Shown: piece after piece, positions 1-14,200 of the stretch
Numbering within the stretch: the stretch's first letter is position 1
Layout: the number at the start of each line of letters is the position of its first letter
DNA from: Zygaena filipendulae
Lineage: Eukaryota > Arthropoda > Insecta > Lepidoptera > Zygaenidae
NCBI GenBank assembly: GCA_907165275.2
Contig: OU015669.1
Span: 4,300,501 to 4,364,500 of the forward strand
Direction of reading: 5' to 3'
Length of the DNA stretch: 64,000 nucleotides
The notes under the pieces: generated by a model
Seen by the model: only the letters and a program-made list of their open reading frames with translations
What the model was told of the DNA's origin: nothing
Databases searched by the model: none
Position numbers and translations under genes: made by a program

Positions 1-315
1 CTGTAGTTTTAGACCAATCCAATGTCGTATTTTTATTGGTCCCGCCAAAAAAAAGTAGATAAATACGGTCTAGCTCCGCGCGTGCGCCACGCAGAATGAG
101 AAGGCGTTAATGTAGCCAACACCGCTTAGTGCGCTAAATAACGCGCTAAACCCTTTGATGTGTCCAAAAAACTGACACCCGAGCTATCGCTTAACGTTTA
201 ACGTAATTAGTAATGCCGTTAACCCGTTAACCCGTTAAAATGTTGGCCACATCTACGTAATGCCTCATTTAGCGCAATAATTTACGCGTTTACACGCAGG
301 TATAGTGGTAGCATA
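1..315. repeat. Dispersed repeat R1, copy A (cut by window start)
   Basis: The sequence reappears inverted at 15029-15330. It begins at or near the element end (TGTAGTTTTAGACCA) and has many short GTTAAC/GCGTTAA/TAGCGC motifs. No coding potential. Probably a MITE. Confidence 0.7.
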
Positions 316-2131
316 ATACATATTGTACTAAACATCAGAGAGGTGTGTGTGTTTACAAAATAAAAGTGTATAAACATTAGATAAGTTGTACGGTACCGGT
401 ATTACAAGCTCTGTTTAGTTTGGGGCCAGGTAGTGCTGTCTAAGTAATATTATTATTATTTAACTTTTCCTAGCAAAAATTACTTCAATTACGAGAAATT
501 CACTGCCGCCTGATGAATACGCATTAGCATCTTTCGATGCGGCGAGTCTTGTATTTTATAAAATTATAATAAAATATGCAACGTAGTGTGACGGGGTCGT
601 GGCTATATAGTATATACTCTACATAATAATTAATATATTATACATACATTTTTTATTATAATAACAAACTCAAAATCATCGTGAGCCGTCACGAAAGCCA
701 GAACAGCCATCGTATATTATGTTTAGGTACATTTTTTGTTTGTATATCCGTTTGGGTACGCATAATACGAAAACTCCTGGATTGATATGAATGAAACTTT
801 TTGTAGATATATTTATTGATGGTGTGACGACACATAAGGCTCTACAAATTTTTTTTGGCTATATAATAAAATACTTAGATAATTACTAAAGTATAAAAGA
901 TAATAAAATAAACTTATAAAATTACATTAAAAACATATTAGAGGACATTGTGGGTCATTTTACACTATAATGCAAATACTAAGACAATAGTTCAATTTCA
1001 ACCTAAAACAATCATAGGTAATTACGCACAACGAAATTAGAGTCCTAACCACTAAACAATCAGGACAAATTGGGGATTTTCGTAGTTCAGAAGTAGATCG
1101 AAAGATATCGCGCGATCCGTAAGTTACAATGGCTTATATTTATGATAGTCGAATAGGTAACAAGATATTTTGGTGCCGGTAAGACAAAGAGCTTCCAGGA
1201 AATCACGCAAGCAAAACCGCAGGAAACAGCTGTAGTAAAGAATATGTTTAACATTAAAATAAGGCATTTAGCCAGAGCACAGACCTTCGGTCTCCGAAGC
1301 ATCGAGAATAAGTTGGGGTCACTGGAATCTTACCAATATGGACTATATTAGGATCGAGACATTTACATAAGATCCGACTACAGATGAGAAAGAAAATTAA
1401 GCAAGTTCTTAATTAGTTGTTCCACATTTGTGAAGACTCGCCTAATGTCCTTTATTCGAATCTAGTTCGTGTAGGATGTACGGTTTCATTTGTGTACCTA
1501 TATCATAGGTACAAATATGTAGTCCATAGATATCTATACTTAGTATTAAAAATTCAAAAGTAAACATACTTGTCCGAAACATTTTCACGTATAAACCACT
1601 CAACAGGTTTAGATAAAATTTGGCAAGGAGATAGATCCCATTCTAAGAGAGGTCATAGACTAATCCCATAGCCCCAGAACAAAGTTCTCTAAAGCAAATT
1701 ATGAGATAACGCAGGGATTCGTTAATATTAGGTAAATAAATTTTTCATTACTCACTCGTAAATAGATTTACTTACTTATTTACATATCTACATGATATTA
1801 ATTACGTATAGTTAATTATACTCTGACACACCAAACATATGGTTGCGACGGCCGACGCTAATTTTACCTCATTTTTTATTAATTTTGAATGAAATAAAAG
1901 TAAAAGTAAATTGCCTAAAGCGGTTAGAGAAAATTATGTTTTAACAGACGAACACCTGGTTCCAGTGAAGTAATTAAAAGAAAATAATGATTTGGAATGT
2001 AAATTTATTGACGTTGTTTTTCCCCTTTTTTACATATTACGTAAGCAGGAACAGTTATAAAAAAATATCTGAAAAGAATTTGAATCAGTTTATTTTAAAT
2101 TATTATTTGAATGTAATTTTTTAATATAATA
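316..2131. other. AT-rich intergenic DNA
   Basis: I see no exon, RNA gene or clear repeat here. Confidence 0.5.
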
Positions 2132-3044
2132 CTAGCTGTACCTCGCGGTTTCACCCGCGTGAGTTTCGGATTCACTTCTAACTTCAATAAATATTTCAAG
2201 ATTAAAATTAACCAAATCTGTCCAGCCATTCTCGAGTTTAAGTGACACAAACGAACAGTAATTCATTTTTATATATGTACCTATATAAGAATATTTGAAA
2301 TTGAATCGACGAAATCAATATATCAAAACTTTGGCGGTATTTATTATACTGCCAATCTACCAATCTAAAATTAAGTATGTAGGTACCTAATTACCAACAA
2401 TTATTTAGTATATCATAAAATTAAAAGCTTTGTATTGTGTCTAATTAAAATTTGCACAAAGAAATCCGGCCTGGCGGCCATTTCTCATCGTACTTTACAT
2501 AATTACCAGACCAACAAAAGAAAAGCTATTTCAACGCCAACATCAAAGGTCTGTTACATGAAAAGAATCTGTTTATTTGAATTTTCTTTTTAGAACTTAC
2601 GTATAAATAGACATAAGATTTTTGTTTATTTTTACATATAAAATTTTAGTTTTAAGATATAATTCAATAACATCTGTTTCTGTCTTCCTAGCTTTAATTT
2701 TTAAATTATCTTGAATCAGACCATCTATCTTTACTATAATAAAAGAGTATAGAATCCGCGAATCTGTACATTGAATATTTTTACCTAAAATTGAGAGGGG
2801 TGATAAAAGAAGAGTCACCAAGAACAAAAAAAAAGGTTTTTAAAATTATTTTCTGTCTGTCTGTCTGTTTGCGATTATTTCCGAATCTACGGAACGGATT
2901 GACATGCGGTTTTCACAGGTAGATTAAGCTTAGCCTGGAGCTACATATAGGCTTTAGGTATTTAATTTAAATCGGATGTCGGGAAAAAAAGTTGTTATAT
3001 GAAAACGTATCATGCGGGTGAAACCGCGGGGCACATCTAGTATC
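2132..3044. mobile_element. Two Helitron ends facing outward
   Basis: A minus-oriented 3' end (CTAGCTGTACCTCGCGG) starts at 2133. A plus-oriented one (GCGGGTGAAACCGCGGGGCA, CATCTAG) ends near 3041 and carries the CTGTCTGTCTGTCTG tract. Between them is AT-rich DNA. Confidence 0.55.
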
Positions 3045-3237
3045 ATAATAATATTGAATATAATATACTTACTACTCAAAATATAAGTAGTTATAAGTAT
3101 GTAAATAATGGTACACGTAGAATGAGTATAGGTATGTTACCTAAACAATGGCAGCGATACAAAAATATCTTCGTTAAAACAACCATCAAAATCTATCTGT
3201 GGTTACATTCGATTAGTTCGATTTTTGTTTAAATCCT

Positions 3238-3310
3238 ATAAGAATAGAATAGAATAGAAAAAAGTTTATTTGATACCATAAAAATAGAATAGGTACAAGC
3301 ATACTTTTTA
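3238..3310. repeat. GAATA microsatellite at a LINE-like tail
   Basis: AGAATAGAATAGAATAG is followed by AAAAAAGTTTATTTGATACC, like the TTGAATTGAATTGAA tail at 29380. Such pentamer tails mark 3' ends of some lepidopteran retroelements. The rest of 3045-3770 is AT-rich with nothing recognised. Confidence 0.4.
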
Positions 3311-3770
3311 TCGAACGTATGAATGTGTTTTTTTTTTTTTTTTCCTCTTTATATATGGCGTCTACCGCGATTTAGATATTGCAATAATTTTGCCAATGAT
3401 TAATGTTTTACTGTTACTAATAAAAGTATTTCATTTGATATTTGTTACCATTGTTATTGATGCGAATTTTTTAAATGACATTTGTATGGATAATATAATA
3501 AAAAGTAGCAAGAATTGTAATACTTAAGTATGATTGATTTTTTATGATTGTCTCAAGTTAAAAATATTTATTTTCACTGCATTATACCATTATACCCAAA
3601 TAAATATAGAATATATTCCATCCATTAATGAAATTGAATGTAACAACTATTAGGTACTTTAGTGATGAAATTTTATTACCTAAACCTAACTGCAGACTGC
3701 AAAGTAATCAGTGCTGAAACTTTGATTACAAACAGTCTTAGCTGTGATCTCCTAACCCAATAGGATAAAG

Positions 3771-4006
3771 GGACATAGATAAGCAATAGTGTGTTAACCC
3801 ACACTGGAGAAATTTTGAGTAAATCGTGTTTTAAAAGTAGGAGCACCATTTTATATCAACATTTTTTATGTTCAATATTTAGTTACATATTTAAACAATG
3901 TAATAAGGTAAACACATAATTAAAAAACGTTCCTTAACGCTCAATAAATCGTTCTGAATCAATAACTTAATTTTGTGGGTTAACATGTTATTGCTTATCT
4001 GCGTCC
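3771..4006. mobile_element. MITE family M1, copy 1
   Basis: 236 bp with inverted ends GGACATAGATAAGCAATA and GGACGCAGATAAGCAATA, continuing inward to TTAACCCACA. A 4-bp target duplication AAAG lies at 3767-3770 and 4007-4010. Confidence 0.85.
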
Positions 4007-4010
4007 AAAG

Positions 4011-5134
4011 GTTTGTGTACCCACGGGCCGCGGAACAATCCAATGCTATCCTTATTGTGTTTCCAGGAATTCTGTTTTTTTATGAATGTAATAAGGTTAG
4101 GGGTTAATCATTATTAAGTTTGAGTTAAGGTAGTAAATAGTAAACAAAAGTTAAACTGATCCTTATTCTATCTAAAATTCTATCTAAGATTGAGTGGAAT
4201 CTGTACAAAACAATCTTCAAGTTCGATCCAAATTACTTTAATAATCTGATGCATTTGATAGTCATCAATTGAGTTTAAGTACCGTCATCAATCTGCAATA
4301 CAATAGAAGGAAAACTATTCAATTACTTTTAATTTTAATGCTAACTATAAATCATAGGTTAAATTTAATTCGATAATTTTGTATTTGATTATTATAATAT
4401 AATCTTTCTCTTTATGGATAAAATCACTTCAATAGAAAAGAGTTCAATGGCCATCGCGAGTATTGCTGGTTTTGTAGCCTACGCCGGCATTAACCATGAT
4501 TAAATCGTACATAATAAACAGTATCTAGGTCAGAGGTTATTATAATAATATGAAATACTAGTAGTGGTCCGTCGATTTCACCCGACATGAAGATAAAATT
4601 AATCAGTAGGTATGAGTAACACTGTAGAATGTCGAATACCGACGCAGCTGATTTGGCGGCTAGGAGAGAAAGCAACTGACGAAATCATCGAAAATTATGT
4701 ATGTTTGGCTTTGTAAATGAATCACTTTTATTATTATTAGGTATTTTCTCCAACACTATGCGGAAGTAACTGGTCAATAAATAATGTGATTAGCTATTAT
4801 TCTGATTATTTAATCCTGCTAACACGGGTTACAAATACTCACTTGTTTTATTATAATTTGATGCGAACCTCGCAATTATTTAAAGATTTAACTGTACAGT
4901 TATAAGTATCAGAAATCTTTTGGTGAACTTTATGTGAAAGGAAATTAAAAAAAACAGTCCTAAATAAAAATGAGGCCTAGCGACGGCACTGTGCGCATAA
5001 AATAAAACAAATATTGTAAGGCTAACAAGTATTCATTCTCATTCAAAAATAAGCACTCGCAAAGAACAACTTAGCCCTAAATACTTAACATTAGCTTCAT
5101 TTAAATATATTTAATAAATGTCGTTTTGTTCCAG
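4011..5134. other. Upstream region of gene 1
   Basis: AT-rich, with no repeat recognised. If the first exon of gene 1 is in the window it should be here or further left. No promoter motif stands out. Confidence 0.35.
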
Positions 5135-5271
5135 CGATCGCCATGTGCGCTTACGGAGTGGGCGCAAAAGAGACGAACGAATCACCAGCACACGCATCTG
5201 ACAAGGACAAAAGACAAACAGAAGACGAAATCGTGCCCACACGCCTCGTCTACAGAATGGCGAGAAAACAG
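5135..5271 (+). CDS. Gene 1, first visible exon (signal-peptide end)
   Basis: Acceptor ttccag precedes the exon and donor CAG/gtaatg ends it in phase 0. It begins with the last two bases of a codon (CG), then 45 codons. Reads IAMCAYGVGAKETNE, later a KR pair and RLVYRMARKQ. The missing first exon must end one base into a codon. One candidate is ATG 4447 (MAIASIA plus one base), which would give an unbroken hydrophobic leader. Its donor would be a weak G/gttttg, so I do not annotate it. Confidence 0.8.
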
Positions 5272-8200
5272 GTAATGTTGCAAGTTAATTTAACAATGAA
5301 TTTTTATTTATCTATACATACAATTCAAAAAGCCAAAGGAAGGCATGTTCTATCTTTAAAATTTAGGACTTCCCTTTAACCGACTTCAATAAAGGTAGTT
5401 ATATGTTCGACTATAGGTAGAAGAAATCGAGGAAACTTTTCAAGTATATCAAACAGGCACACCTATAAAAAATAGCAATTTGAGTATTTTTATGGTAAAT
5501 CTTATATTTGCTTATAGAAAGTCAAAAGTGAAGTTGAACTGATGGAATCAACTTCAAACCGAACAGTTCTTATCTCTATGGGTAGCACATACCAATAATA
5601 TAATAATACTATCTGTCCCCCGCGGTTTCACTCGCGGTACTTTCGGAGACCCCGTGGGAATTTCGGGATAAAAAGTATCCTATGTCACTCAGGACTATAT
5701 ACCGTAGCTTCCCGTAAGTGAAAGAATTGGGTATTCTCCAGGGTATGAAAATCAAAATTCTAATTAGTCCGTCAGTTAGAAAATAAAAAAATAATAGACA
5801 CGTATTTTTGCTTTTTCAAATTAATGAAAATAAACATAGATAAAGCGCGTTAAAGTTTAGGGTGGGGGACTCGTGACGTCAATATTCATTATAAGCCCCA
5901 TACAAACTGCACGGGGTTGTGACGTCACGCGAAATTTCAACTCAATTTATCGCCGTTATTTTTTGATTACGTAAAAAATGAAAAAAATACGTGTCCAATA
6001 TTTTTTACTAATCTACAAGGCGGACTAAAAAAAAAATTTTTGTCAAGTAGCCAATTGACAGAATCAGTTTAGTAGAATTTAACAGCGATGATAGCTCAGT
6101 GGTTGATGCGTTCGGATCAAACGCTGAGCTTGAGCTATCAATGAAGGAAAACATTGTGAGGGAACCATAGCTTGGTGGTAGGGCTCTCTCTAGTGCCCGA
6201 CTGGCTAGCTACCACCTTCAAGTTACAAATCTGTCGCCAAGCACCTAACGGTGTGTTCCGGCAGCCCCACTTGAAAGCCAGTTCCCATCCCCATTCCAGG
6301 TCGGCAACGCACCTGCATGCCTTCTGGTATTGCAGATGTCCATGGGCGGCGGTAAGCACTTACCATCAGGTGTACCACTTGCCCGTTTGCCCCCTATGAC
6401 AAAAAAACAGTAGATCCATAGTTTACCCCCTACAACGTTACAAACTCACAAACTTACAAACGCACAAAATTTACCTCTTTATAATATTAGTAGGTATATA
6501 AGATTATAATATTAGTATAGATTACGTACTATATTTTTGTCTTTTGGGTTATATAGATATTTTGTTAGTTTCGCTTTGTAGTGTAGTGCATTTTGGTGTT
6601 TTATGATCAGTTTTTTTTAAGTTATTGTTTTATTAACTCCTCGAAATTATTAATAAATAAAATATAGAGAATGTAACTAAATTAGGTCAATAGAAGTTGT
6701 TACTTGTTGCCATAACTATATAAAAGCTTTACATCCTACAGCAGGAAAATTATCCCTCACGTTCCTAAGTAGGTACCTCTAAGAGAATACGTAAAGAAAG
6801 AAGTTTGGCGAACTTTTGAAAAGCTTTTTAAGAGCCCATGCACGTAAAAAGAACCTCAGAAATTATAAAGTACCTACAAAGATTGAGTTTAATTTTCGGG
6901 TATATGTTGAGTATATTATCCATACTAATATTATAATAATACTAGCTGTTCCCCGCGGCTTCACTCAGGATAAAATGTACCTTATGACCTTCTCTGTGCC
7001 TCTGACAACGTTTGTACAAAATTTCATGATAATCAGTTGAGCCGTTAAGGCGTGAAAGCGTAACAGACAGACAGACACACTTTTGCATTTATAATTATAA
7101 ATATTTATTAGTAGGGATAAGAGAAAAGATTTGATTTTTGTATGTTTGTTTGTTTGTAATGTATAAGCTCTAAAACTTATCTAGGAAGCTATACAGTGAT
7201 ATTGAGTGACAAAGGGTAATTTTTATTCCAGTATTCCCACGGGAACTCCGGAATTAACGCGAATGTTACGTGCGAGTTGACAAACTTTCTTTAGATTTAT
7301 TTTAATAAAATTCTGATTAAAAACAATGGACGATAACGTACGATATTATCTTACATAAATAGTATATTTCATTACAAGTGCGGAAAGCCTGTCATTGCAA
7401 AGAGTTCCGACATATGTCTACCCGAGCCGAGGCGCAGCCGAAGGTGAGGGTTGACAGTCGGAACTCTTTGCAATGACGGTTCCGCACGTGTACTGAACAA
7501 CTATTTTTAATACAGTTGCGAAAAAATTAAGCAATTTAATAAAATATCAAAAACACAACAAACTCAACTAAGTTCCAACTGTGATCAAGAGATGGCGCTA
7601 GTCGTATTAGTAATGCGAAACCTACGTATCGCAATGCAAAAAGTGTGTCAAAGTCGTGTCGCCATTTTTGACAGTTCGCAAAGAGAACGCACAAGTTCGG
7701 GAAAGGTGAACAAAAAGCTCGAGTATGTAATAGCCCACATCCCGAACGCTAAACGTCCCTGCAATACGCCACTTTTTGAGCAACTGTATTAAAAAATACA
7801 ATTCAAAGTAGCCTCTGTATTTATTGCAGAAGAACATTTTACAGAAGCTCAAGACTTTATTTAATAATAATCAAAAGGGATTTGAAGTTTCTAAATGTCA
7901 AAAAATATTTATTTATTTTAAATACAACTCTTGTTCTAAACCTTTTTTTTTTGTTTTTTTTCTTCCCTTCTCGGGCGCGTGTCTCTCTAATCTCTCTCAC
8001 TTTATCTCGCATGCAGCTATATAACCCTAATATAACCTATACCTGTCTTTTCACCGCTCTAATATTATTTGACATGACCCCTTAAGAGCTCATAACTTCG
8101 GAATAGTACTAGGAATTCGTTAAAACTCGCCTAACAAGGGTTTCCAGACCCATCATCGACATACCTACTTGTTCTTTATCTACACCTAATATGTACGAGT

Positions 8201-11200
8201 AACATCTTTTTTAACTTCCTCGATATCTATTTACCATAAACGCTATATTTACAATAGAACAAAGTAGCAAGATTTTTAAGTAAAACCATTTTGGGAATCG
8301 TAGCGAATTTCGTTACAAGTTATGATCATTTTACTAGCTGTCCCCCGCGGTTTCACCCACCGTAATTCCGGAGTTCCCGAGGGAATTCCAGGATAAATTA
8401 CAAACATACTTTAGGTACAAAGTAAAAACAACTATAAACTATACGTATACAAATAATCTTCCTGTTGAATCACCATCATTGGTGCAAACCGCATTTAAAA
8501 ATCCGTTCAGTAGTTTTTGAGTTTATTGCGAACAGACAAATAAACGCAGCGGAAGACTTTGTTTTATAATAATACTAGCTGCCCCCCGCGATTTCATCCG
8601 CGGTAATTTCGGAGTTCCCGCGGAGGTTGCGGGAAAAAAGTACTCTATGACCTTCAGTTCCCGAGGGAATTCCGGGATAAAAACTATCCTATCTTTTAAG
8701 TTGGACCATATTATAAATGGTTGCAAAATTTTATCAAAATCCGTTCAGTAGTTTCGGAGTCCATCGCGGACAAACAACGTGACACGTGATTTATATATAT
8801 TAGGCTAGCTGTCCCCCGCGATTTCATCCGCGGTAATTTCGGAGTTCCCGTGGAGGTTGCGGGAAAAAAGTACTCCATGTCCTTCAGTTCCCGAGGGATT
8901 CCGGGATAAAAACTATCCTATCTTTTAAGTTGGACCATTTTATGAATGGTTACAAAATTTTATCAAAATCCGTTCAATAGTTTCGGAGTCCATCGCGGAC
9001 AAACAACGTGACACGTGATTTATATATATTAGATGTATCTAGTGATATAATCTTTTTAGGAGAACCTGTAAAGAGTAACGAAGTTTTAAGCTCACTGTAA
9101 TAATATTTCAGACCCTATGTAGGTACCTAGTTAATACTTAAAATACTTGAAATACCTTATAAGGTGACAGAGAGTTGTAGATAGAAAAAATATTATTAAC
9201 TTTTTCATTTCTAATTTGTAGATCCGCTGTCGCATACAATTATTGCTCTCGTTTATAACTTTATTAAAGAGATCAATTTAGAACTGACCATAAAACTCAC
9301 ATGTACTGGAGCGAGAACAAAACACATAAAACACAGCATAAAAATACTAAGCAACTGTGTTGTGTATGCAACACCAACTATTAGTCCTACTAGCTGTGAC
9401 CCGCGGCTTCACTCTCATTATTTCGGAGTTCCTCCGAGAATTTGAGGATAAAAAGTAGGTACCCTGTGTTTTCTGGCCCCTGACAACACGTATATTCAAA
9501 ATTTCGTTATGATCTGTTGAGTAGTTCTGCGGGAAAACTCAACAAACCTCTTCTTATTTTCCACCGTCAACTTTTGATTTGGGTGTTCGTTATTGAAGCA
9601 TCTATTGTTGCCTCAAAAAAAAAATACTCAGTCCCATCGCACTCGACAGATCGGGTCACGGGTTGGGTCGCATTCAAATTTCGAATAGCATTTCAACTGC
9701 ACAAACTGTGAGAGATTTAAGAATCGGAGAAAAATTTATTAATTAGACGCCACCAGGATAGTGCTTTCTTTGCTATTAAAATATGCGAGCGAACGCTATG
9801 AATAAAATTTATGTCAAGGCCACACGCGAGTTTTTTAAATTTATTTGATAAAACATGTTTATTCATTCATTTATTTATTATCTACCTCTTATTATGAAAG
9901 AGTTTAAAACGCCGCTACGTAATGTGTACGTCAAACACAACTTGCTTCCGGATTTCCAGAATTCAACTTTTAAGGCGATGCACAATCAAAAATCTTTAGC
10001 GCGGAATGAAATCATAATAATTTAATAATTTTAATCGTCCTCTATTACAAAATGTTCTAATATAATTTTTGTGATGCCGTAAATTTGAATGAAACCTATA
10101 ATCCTGATGTAATTTATCGTAGTCAAAATATGACTTAGAGCAGAGTATTTACTTAGTTTAGAAGATGCTAATTGTTTATTAAAATAATAATAAAAATATC
10201 CGGAACTTATACATTGTATACATGCTATGAACAAGAATTAGATTTTTATAACATACTAGCTGTGCCACACGGTTTCACCCGCGGTAATTTCGGAGTTCCT
10301 GAGGGAATTCCGGGATAAAAAGTGCCCTATGTCCTTCTCTGTATCCCTGACAACGTGCATGTTAATTTCATCCAAATCCGTTCAGCCGTTTTTACGTGAT
10401 TGAGTAACAAACATCCAAACATCTAAACATCCAAACATCCAAACATCCAAACATCCAAACATCCAAACATCCAAACATCCACACTTTAACATTTATAATA
10501 TTAGTAGGATAGTAGGATTCGTATTTAATAATTAATGAAATTTACCATAACGTACGAACATTGCAATGAATCCATAGATGCTGTTGCCTTCACTACTGTT
10601 TGTAAAAAAACTTTAACTTTGGTTTATTACGTAGGTAAACGAGTGTAACGTACATTCATCTGTTCACAATTCTAATAATAATAGGTGCAGTAGAGACCGG
10701 TACGTAGATATCTACGCGCGTAAAGCAAAGGTTGCGAAAGAGCCGGTTTCAAAGGTTGTGTGCCGCCTTGTGCCTATAGCGGTGGATAAAATTAATCTGC
10801 GATTAGGTTTCCCGCAATATACCTATTTCTAATGCAAATCCAGAAACGGAAGTCGTTAACACACCTACTACTACTAAATTATGAGTCAAATGTAGTAACC
10901 TTAGCTCATTTCACCTCTGAATTTATAGTTCTTTAATTTGCACAAAAAAGAAATAGAAAGTCACTTATGTATCTACAGATTTATACAATAAAAGGGAAAG
11001 CTAAGCATCTTAAATCCCTACATATATATTATAAAAATGTACTTCTAGATGTTCATCCATGCTAATATCTAAAATTATTGAACCGTTTTCAAAGAAATTT
11101 TGCACATGTCTCTTGCTTGATCCAACTTGAGAGATCGGATACTTGTGGGTGAAGCAGCTCTTCAATGTATAAATTTGGGTTATTGTTTACTTATTAATTA

Positions 11201-14200
11201 GTTTTAAAAAAATCGATTCGATATTTTATATTAGAATGACCGTCAAGATACTTTACAATCGATTTTAAGTCGTAGATAGTCGTTCCTTTCATAGTTTTTA
11301 TTATTTTATTTTACTACACAATTGGCTACTTGACAAAACTTTTTTTTTAGTCTGTCGTGTAGATTAATAAAAAATATTGGACACGTATTTTTTCTTTTTT
11401 TACGTAATCAAAAAATAACGGCGATACATTGAGTTGCAATTTCGCGTGACGTTACAACCCGGTGCATATTGACGTCACGAGTTCCCAAATTTAATGCGCT
11501 TTATCTATGTTCATTTTCATTAATTAGAAATAGCAAAAAATACGTATCTATTTTTTTTATTTTCTAACTGACGGACTAATTAGAATTAAATTTTCATACC
11601 CTGGAGAATACCCAAATTTTTCCAGTAAAACGAATTTGAACCGTATTCTTATTCTTCGCTCAAATGTAATTTTAAATTGGATTATAGTCATAATGTGTAG
11701 TCTAAGTGTTTGAACCGCAGTAGCTCGTCCTGAGTATGGCCCTTTCACTTCTATGGCCCGGATTTCGTCACGACCACGAACTAGCCGGCCCTTAACTCTA
11801 TTATCGTGCCGCGTTAGGTATACGTACACTGGCCGTAAGTACCTATAGCAAATGACAATTTAAGGTAGATGTGAGTACAGTCAGAGAGACAAAAGTAATA
11901 ACTCGCCATGTTTACCTATTAGATACTATTAGCTGTTCCCCGCGGTTTCTCCTCCGTTAATTTCGGAATTCCCGCTGGAATTCTTCTAAAGTACCCTATG
12001 TCCTCATATGTACCCCAGAAAATGTGTATGCAAAATTTCATGGTGATCGGTTCAGCCGTTAAGGCGTGAAAGCGTAACAAATAAACATATTCCTCAACAA
12101 CTGTATACTAATATTAAATATGTATGTTATAGTATGGCCTCAGTAAACTGACCTACAATCTGCAGCTATTACTTTATTAATGCAAAATCTTCAAAATTGT
12201 AGATATACGCATAGGTAAGTACTATGCATGATTATGGAACTTAGTATTCCGGCGTTGTAATTTAATATTTGCTGTACCTACATAACTCATGATTTAAACC
12301 ACAAGTCTCCTGTTCTACTTATAATAATATAGGAAGGTTTACACTTCGAAATCAGGCGGAAAAAAACTTCACGGAAAAATGTTCAAACTTATTAAAAAAT
12401 CAAATAATAAATCCTTAGTAATTTTCACCGTTAAATAGGTAGGTACATGAATTCGTTATGTTCATTTCAGTGCTCTGATATGTTTTTTATTCCGATTAAA
12501 TGGACTGTTTTTTTATTATTACTATAATCTTTATGGTCCGCCATTTTCTAGTCAAATAACTTGTGGAATAATAAATTATACCAATTTCGTTGACACCCCG
12601 CAGCGACGGAGAGCGTTTCTTCCTTTACTTTGGGAAATTGAAACAACATTTTTGGTCTCGCTCAATAAATAATCGTGTATTTTCTTCTTTAGAAAATTCC
12701 TCTTGAACTACTGTGAGGGGGGGGGGGGGAGAGGGTTCATTCATTAGGTCAACTCAGTTCTGGGTTCGAACGGGCTGAGTTGTCTAAAGAGCCCAAATAT
12801 CATTCCCGCAAACAATGATAGCACATGATGATATGAGCATTTTACGCCTGAAGTACCTATTTTTTGTCAACTAGAGGCGAGAACTGGAAAGTGACTATTA
12901 TACTCGTATCTATACTTAAAAGTATTAATTAAGGTAATTTGGTTTTACGGTAGAGTAAGTAGGTATATTATTATATTATTTTTAACCCGGCGAGCATGAG
13001 GTATAAAAAAGTTACATCAAGCCTGAGGCAGGGTATGACTCACCCGAAATGTAATGTACTATAATAGAGTTCCTATTACTTTTAATTTAGTTTTGTCGAT
13101 TGTATTTTGTAATATGAAGGATTTGTAATGGAATGCAACATGAATGCAACTAAAGAAATCAATAATTATGGATTTTTTTTATACTTAATCAAATTATAGG
13201 AACAGAAGTTTACCGGTAGCAAAAATTAGTAATAATTAAAAATATTATTATTCGGCACAAAATAATGAATTTAAAGCTTAAAATAATGAAATCCTCTTTT
13301 GAAAAAAATACCTATGCCAGGGGTCGGCAACCTTGTCATCCAAAGAGTAAAATATAGACAATACACAGTTGAAATTTATTAAAATTTTGCTCCAATAGAA
13401 GACTGTGTTACAAAAAATTTTACTCGTCTGTTACAAAGCAATATAATAAGTAATATTTTCGTCGAGGAGTCAAAGGATCCTCGAATTGGCGACCACTGTT
13501 CTATGCACCAATATATGAAGTAAAAAAATAAATAAATACTCTATTGCACAAACACATACATAAGAAACAATTAAGACTATAATTAATAGATAACTTAGAA
13601 AAAAACAATTATTTTTTTAATACTTCAAAAAAAAACGTCACACATGAGGCAGGGTATAACATACCCGAGACAAGTTTGCGCACGAATATCCTGGCTGGTG
13701 ACCCATATATTAGTGCGATCACACCACTATCCCCTCCCGAATTCCGTTTCCTCCAGCTACTGAGCGAACTAGTATTACCAGATGAATATTTAGAAAAATA
13801 CACGACTTTTAAATTATACCAGGGTGTGGGATACCCTGGCTCATGCTCGCCGGGTTAAGGGACTACGTAATCATGACAAGCGCCCGGAGCTCACGCCCGG
13901 CGCCCTGTGTCATGGATCCTTGAAAAAAAAAAAAGGTTTTTTATTTTTATTCGGCCGGTAATAATACCGGTCTATAAAGACCGGTATTACGATGCTATAA
14001 TTTGATATATTCCGGTATTAAAATACTTGAAAAATAGACATAGTACGGCATGTAATTTTTTTTTAATCAATGCCTACTTGTTTTTTTTCTTTGTTATATC
14101 TATAGATTTTTTATGTAAATATGAATCCGTATTTCCCTTGGTCACACCATAATTTGAGAACAACTTGGCCGATCACCAATTTAGCATACCTACACCAATT

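Larger units (their letters stand above)
5606..6510 (-). mobile_element. Helitron interrupted by a MITE and a SINE
   Basis: The head (CTATCTGTCCCCCGCGG) is at 5611-5728. The other end (ACAAACTCACAAACTTACAA to ATAATATTAGTAGG) is at 6440-6495. A CRE-bearing MITE and a tRNA-derived SINE lie in between, so both inserted later. Confidence 0.6.

Noticed and set aside
5143..5379. ATG 5143 as start of gene 1 with the ORF reading through to 5379
   Set aside because: A good donor at 5271/5272 ends the exon, and the sequence before the ATG reads as part of a signal peptide, so both ends of that ORF are wrong.
6138..6399. Two overlapping ORFs on opposite strands
   Set aside because: Both are translations of the tRNA-derived SINE.
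10407..10483. CRISPR-like array
   Set aside because: The repeats are contiguous octamers without spacers, inside a Helitron in a eukaryotic genome.
13676..13858. 60-codon ORF that ends at the right TTAA
   Set aside because: Falls in the conserved subterminal non-coding part of the piggyBac-like element.
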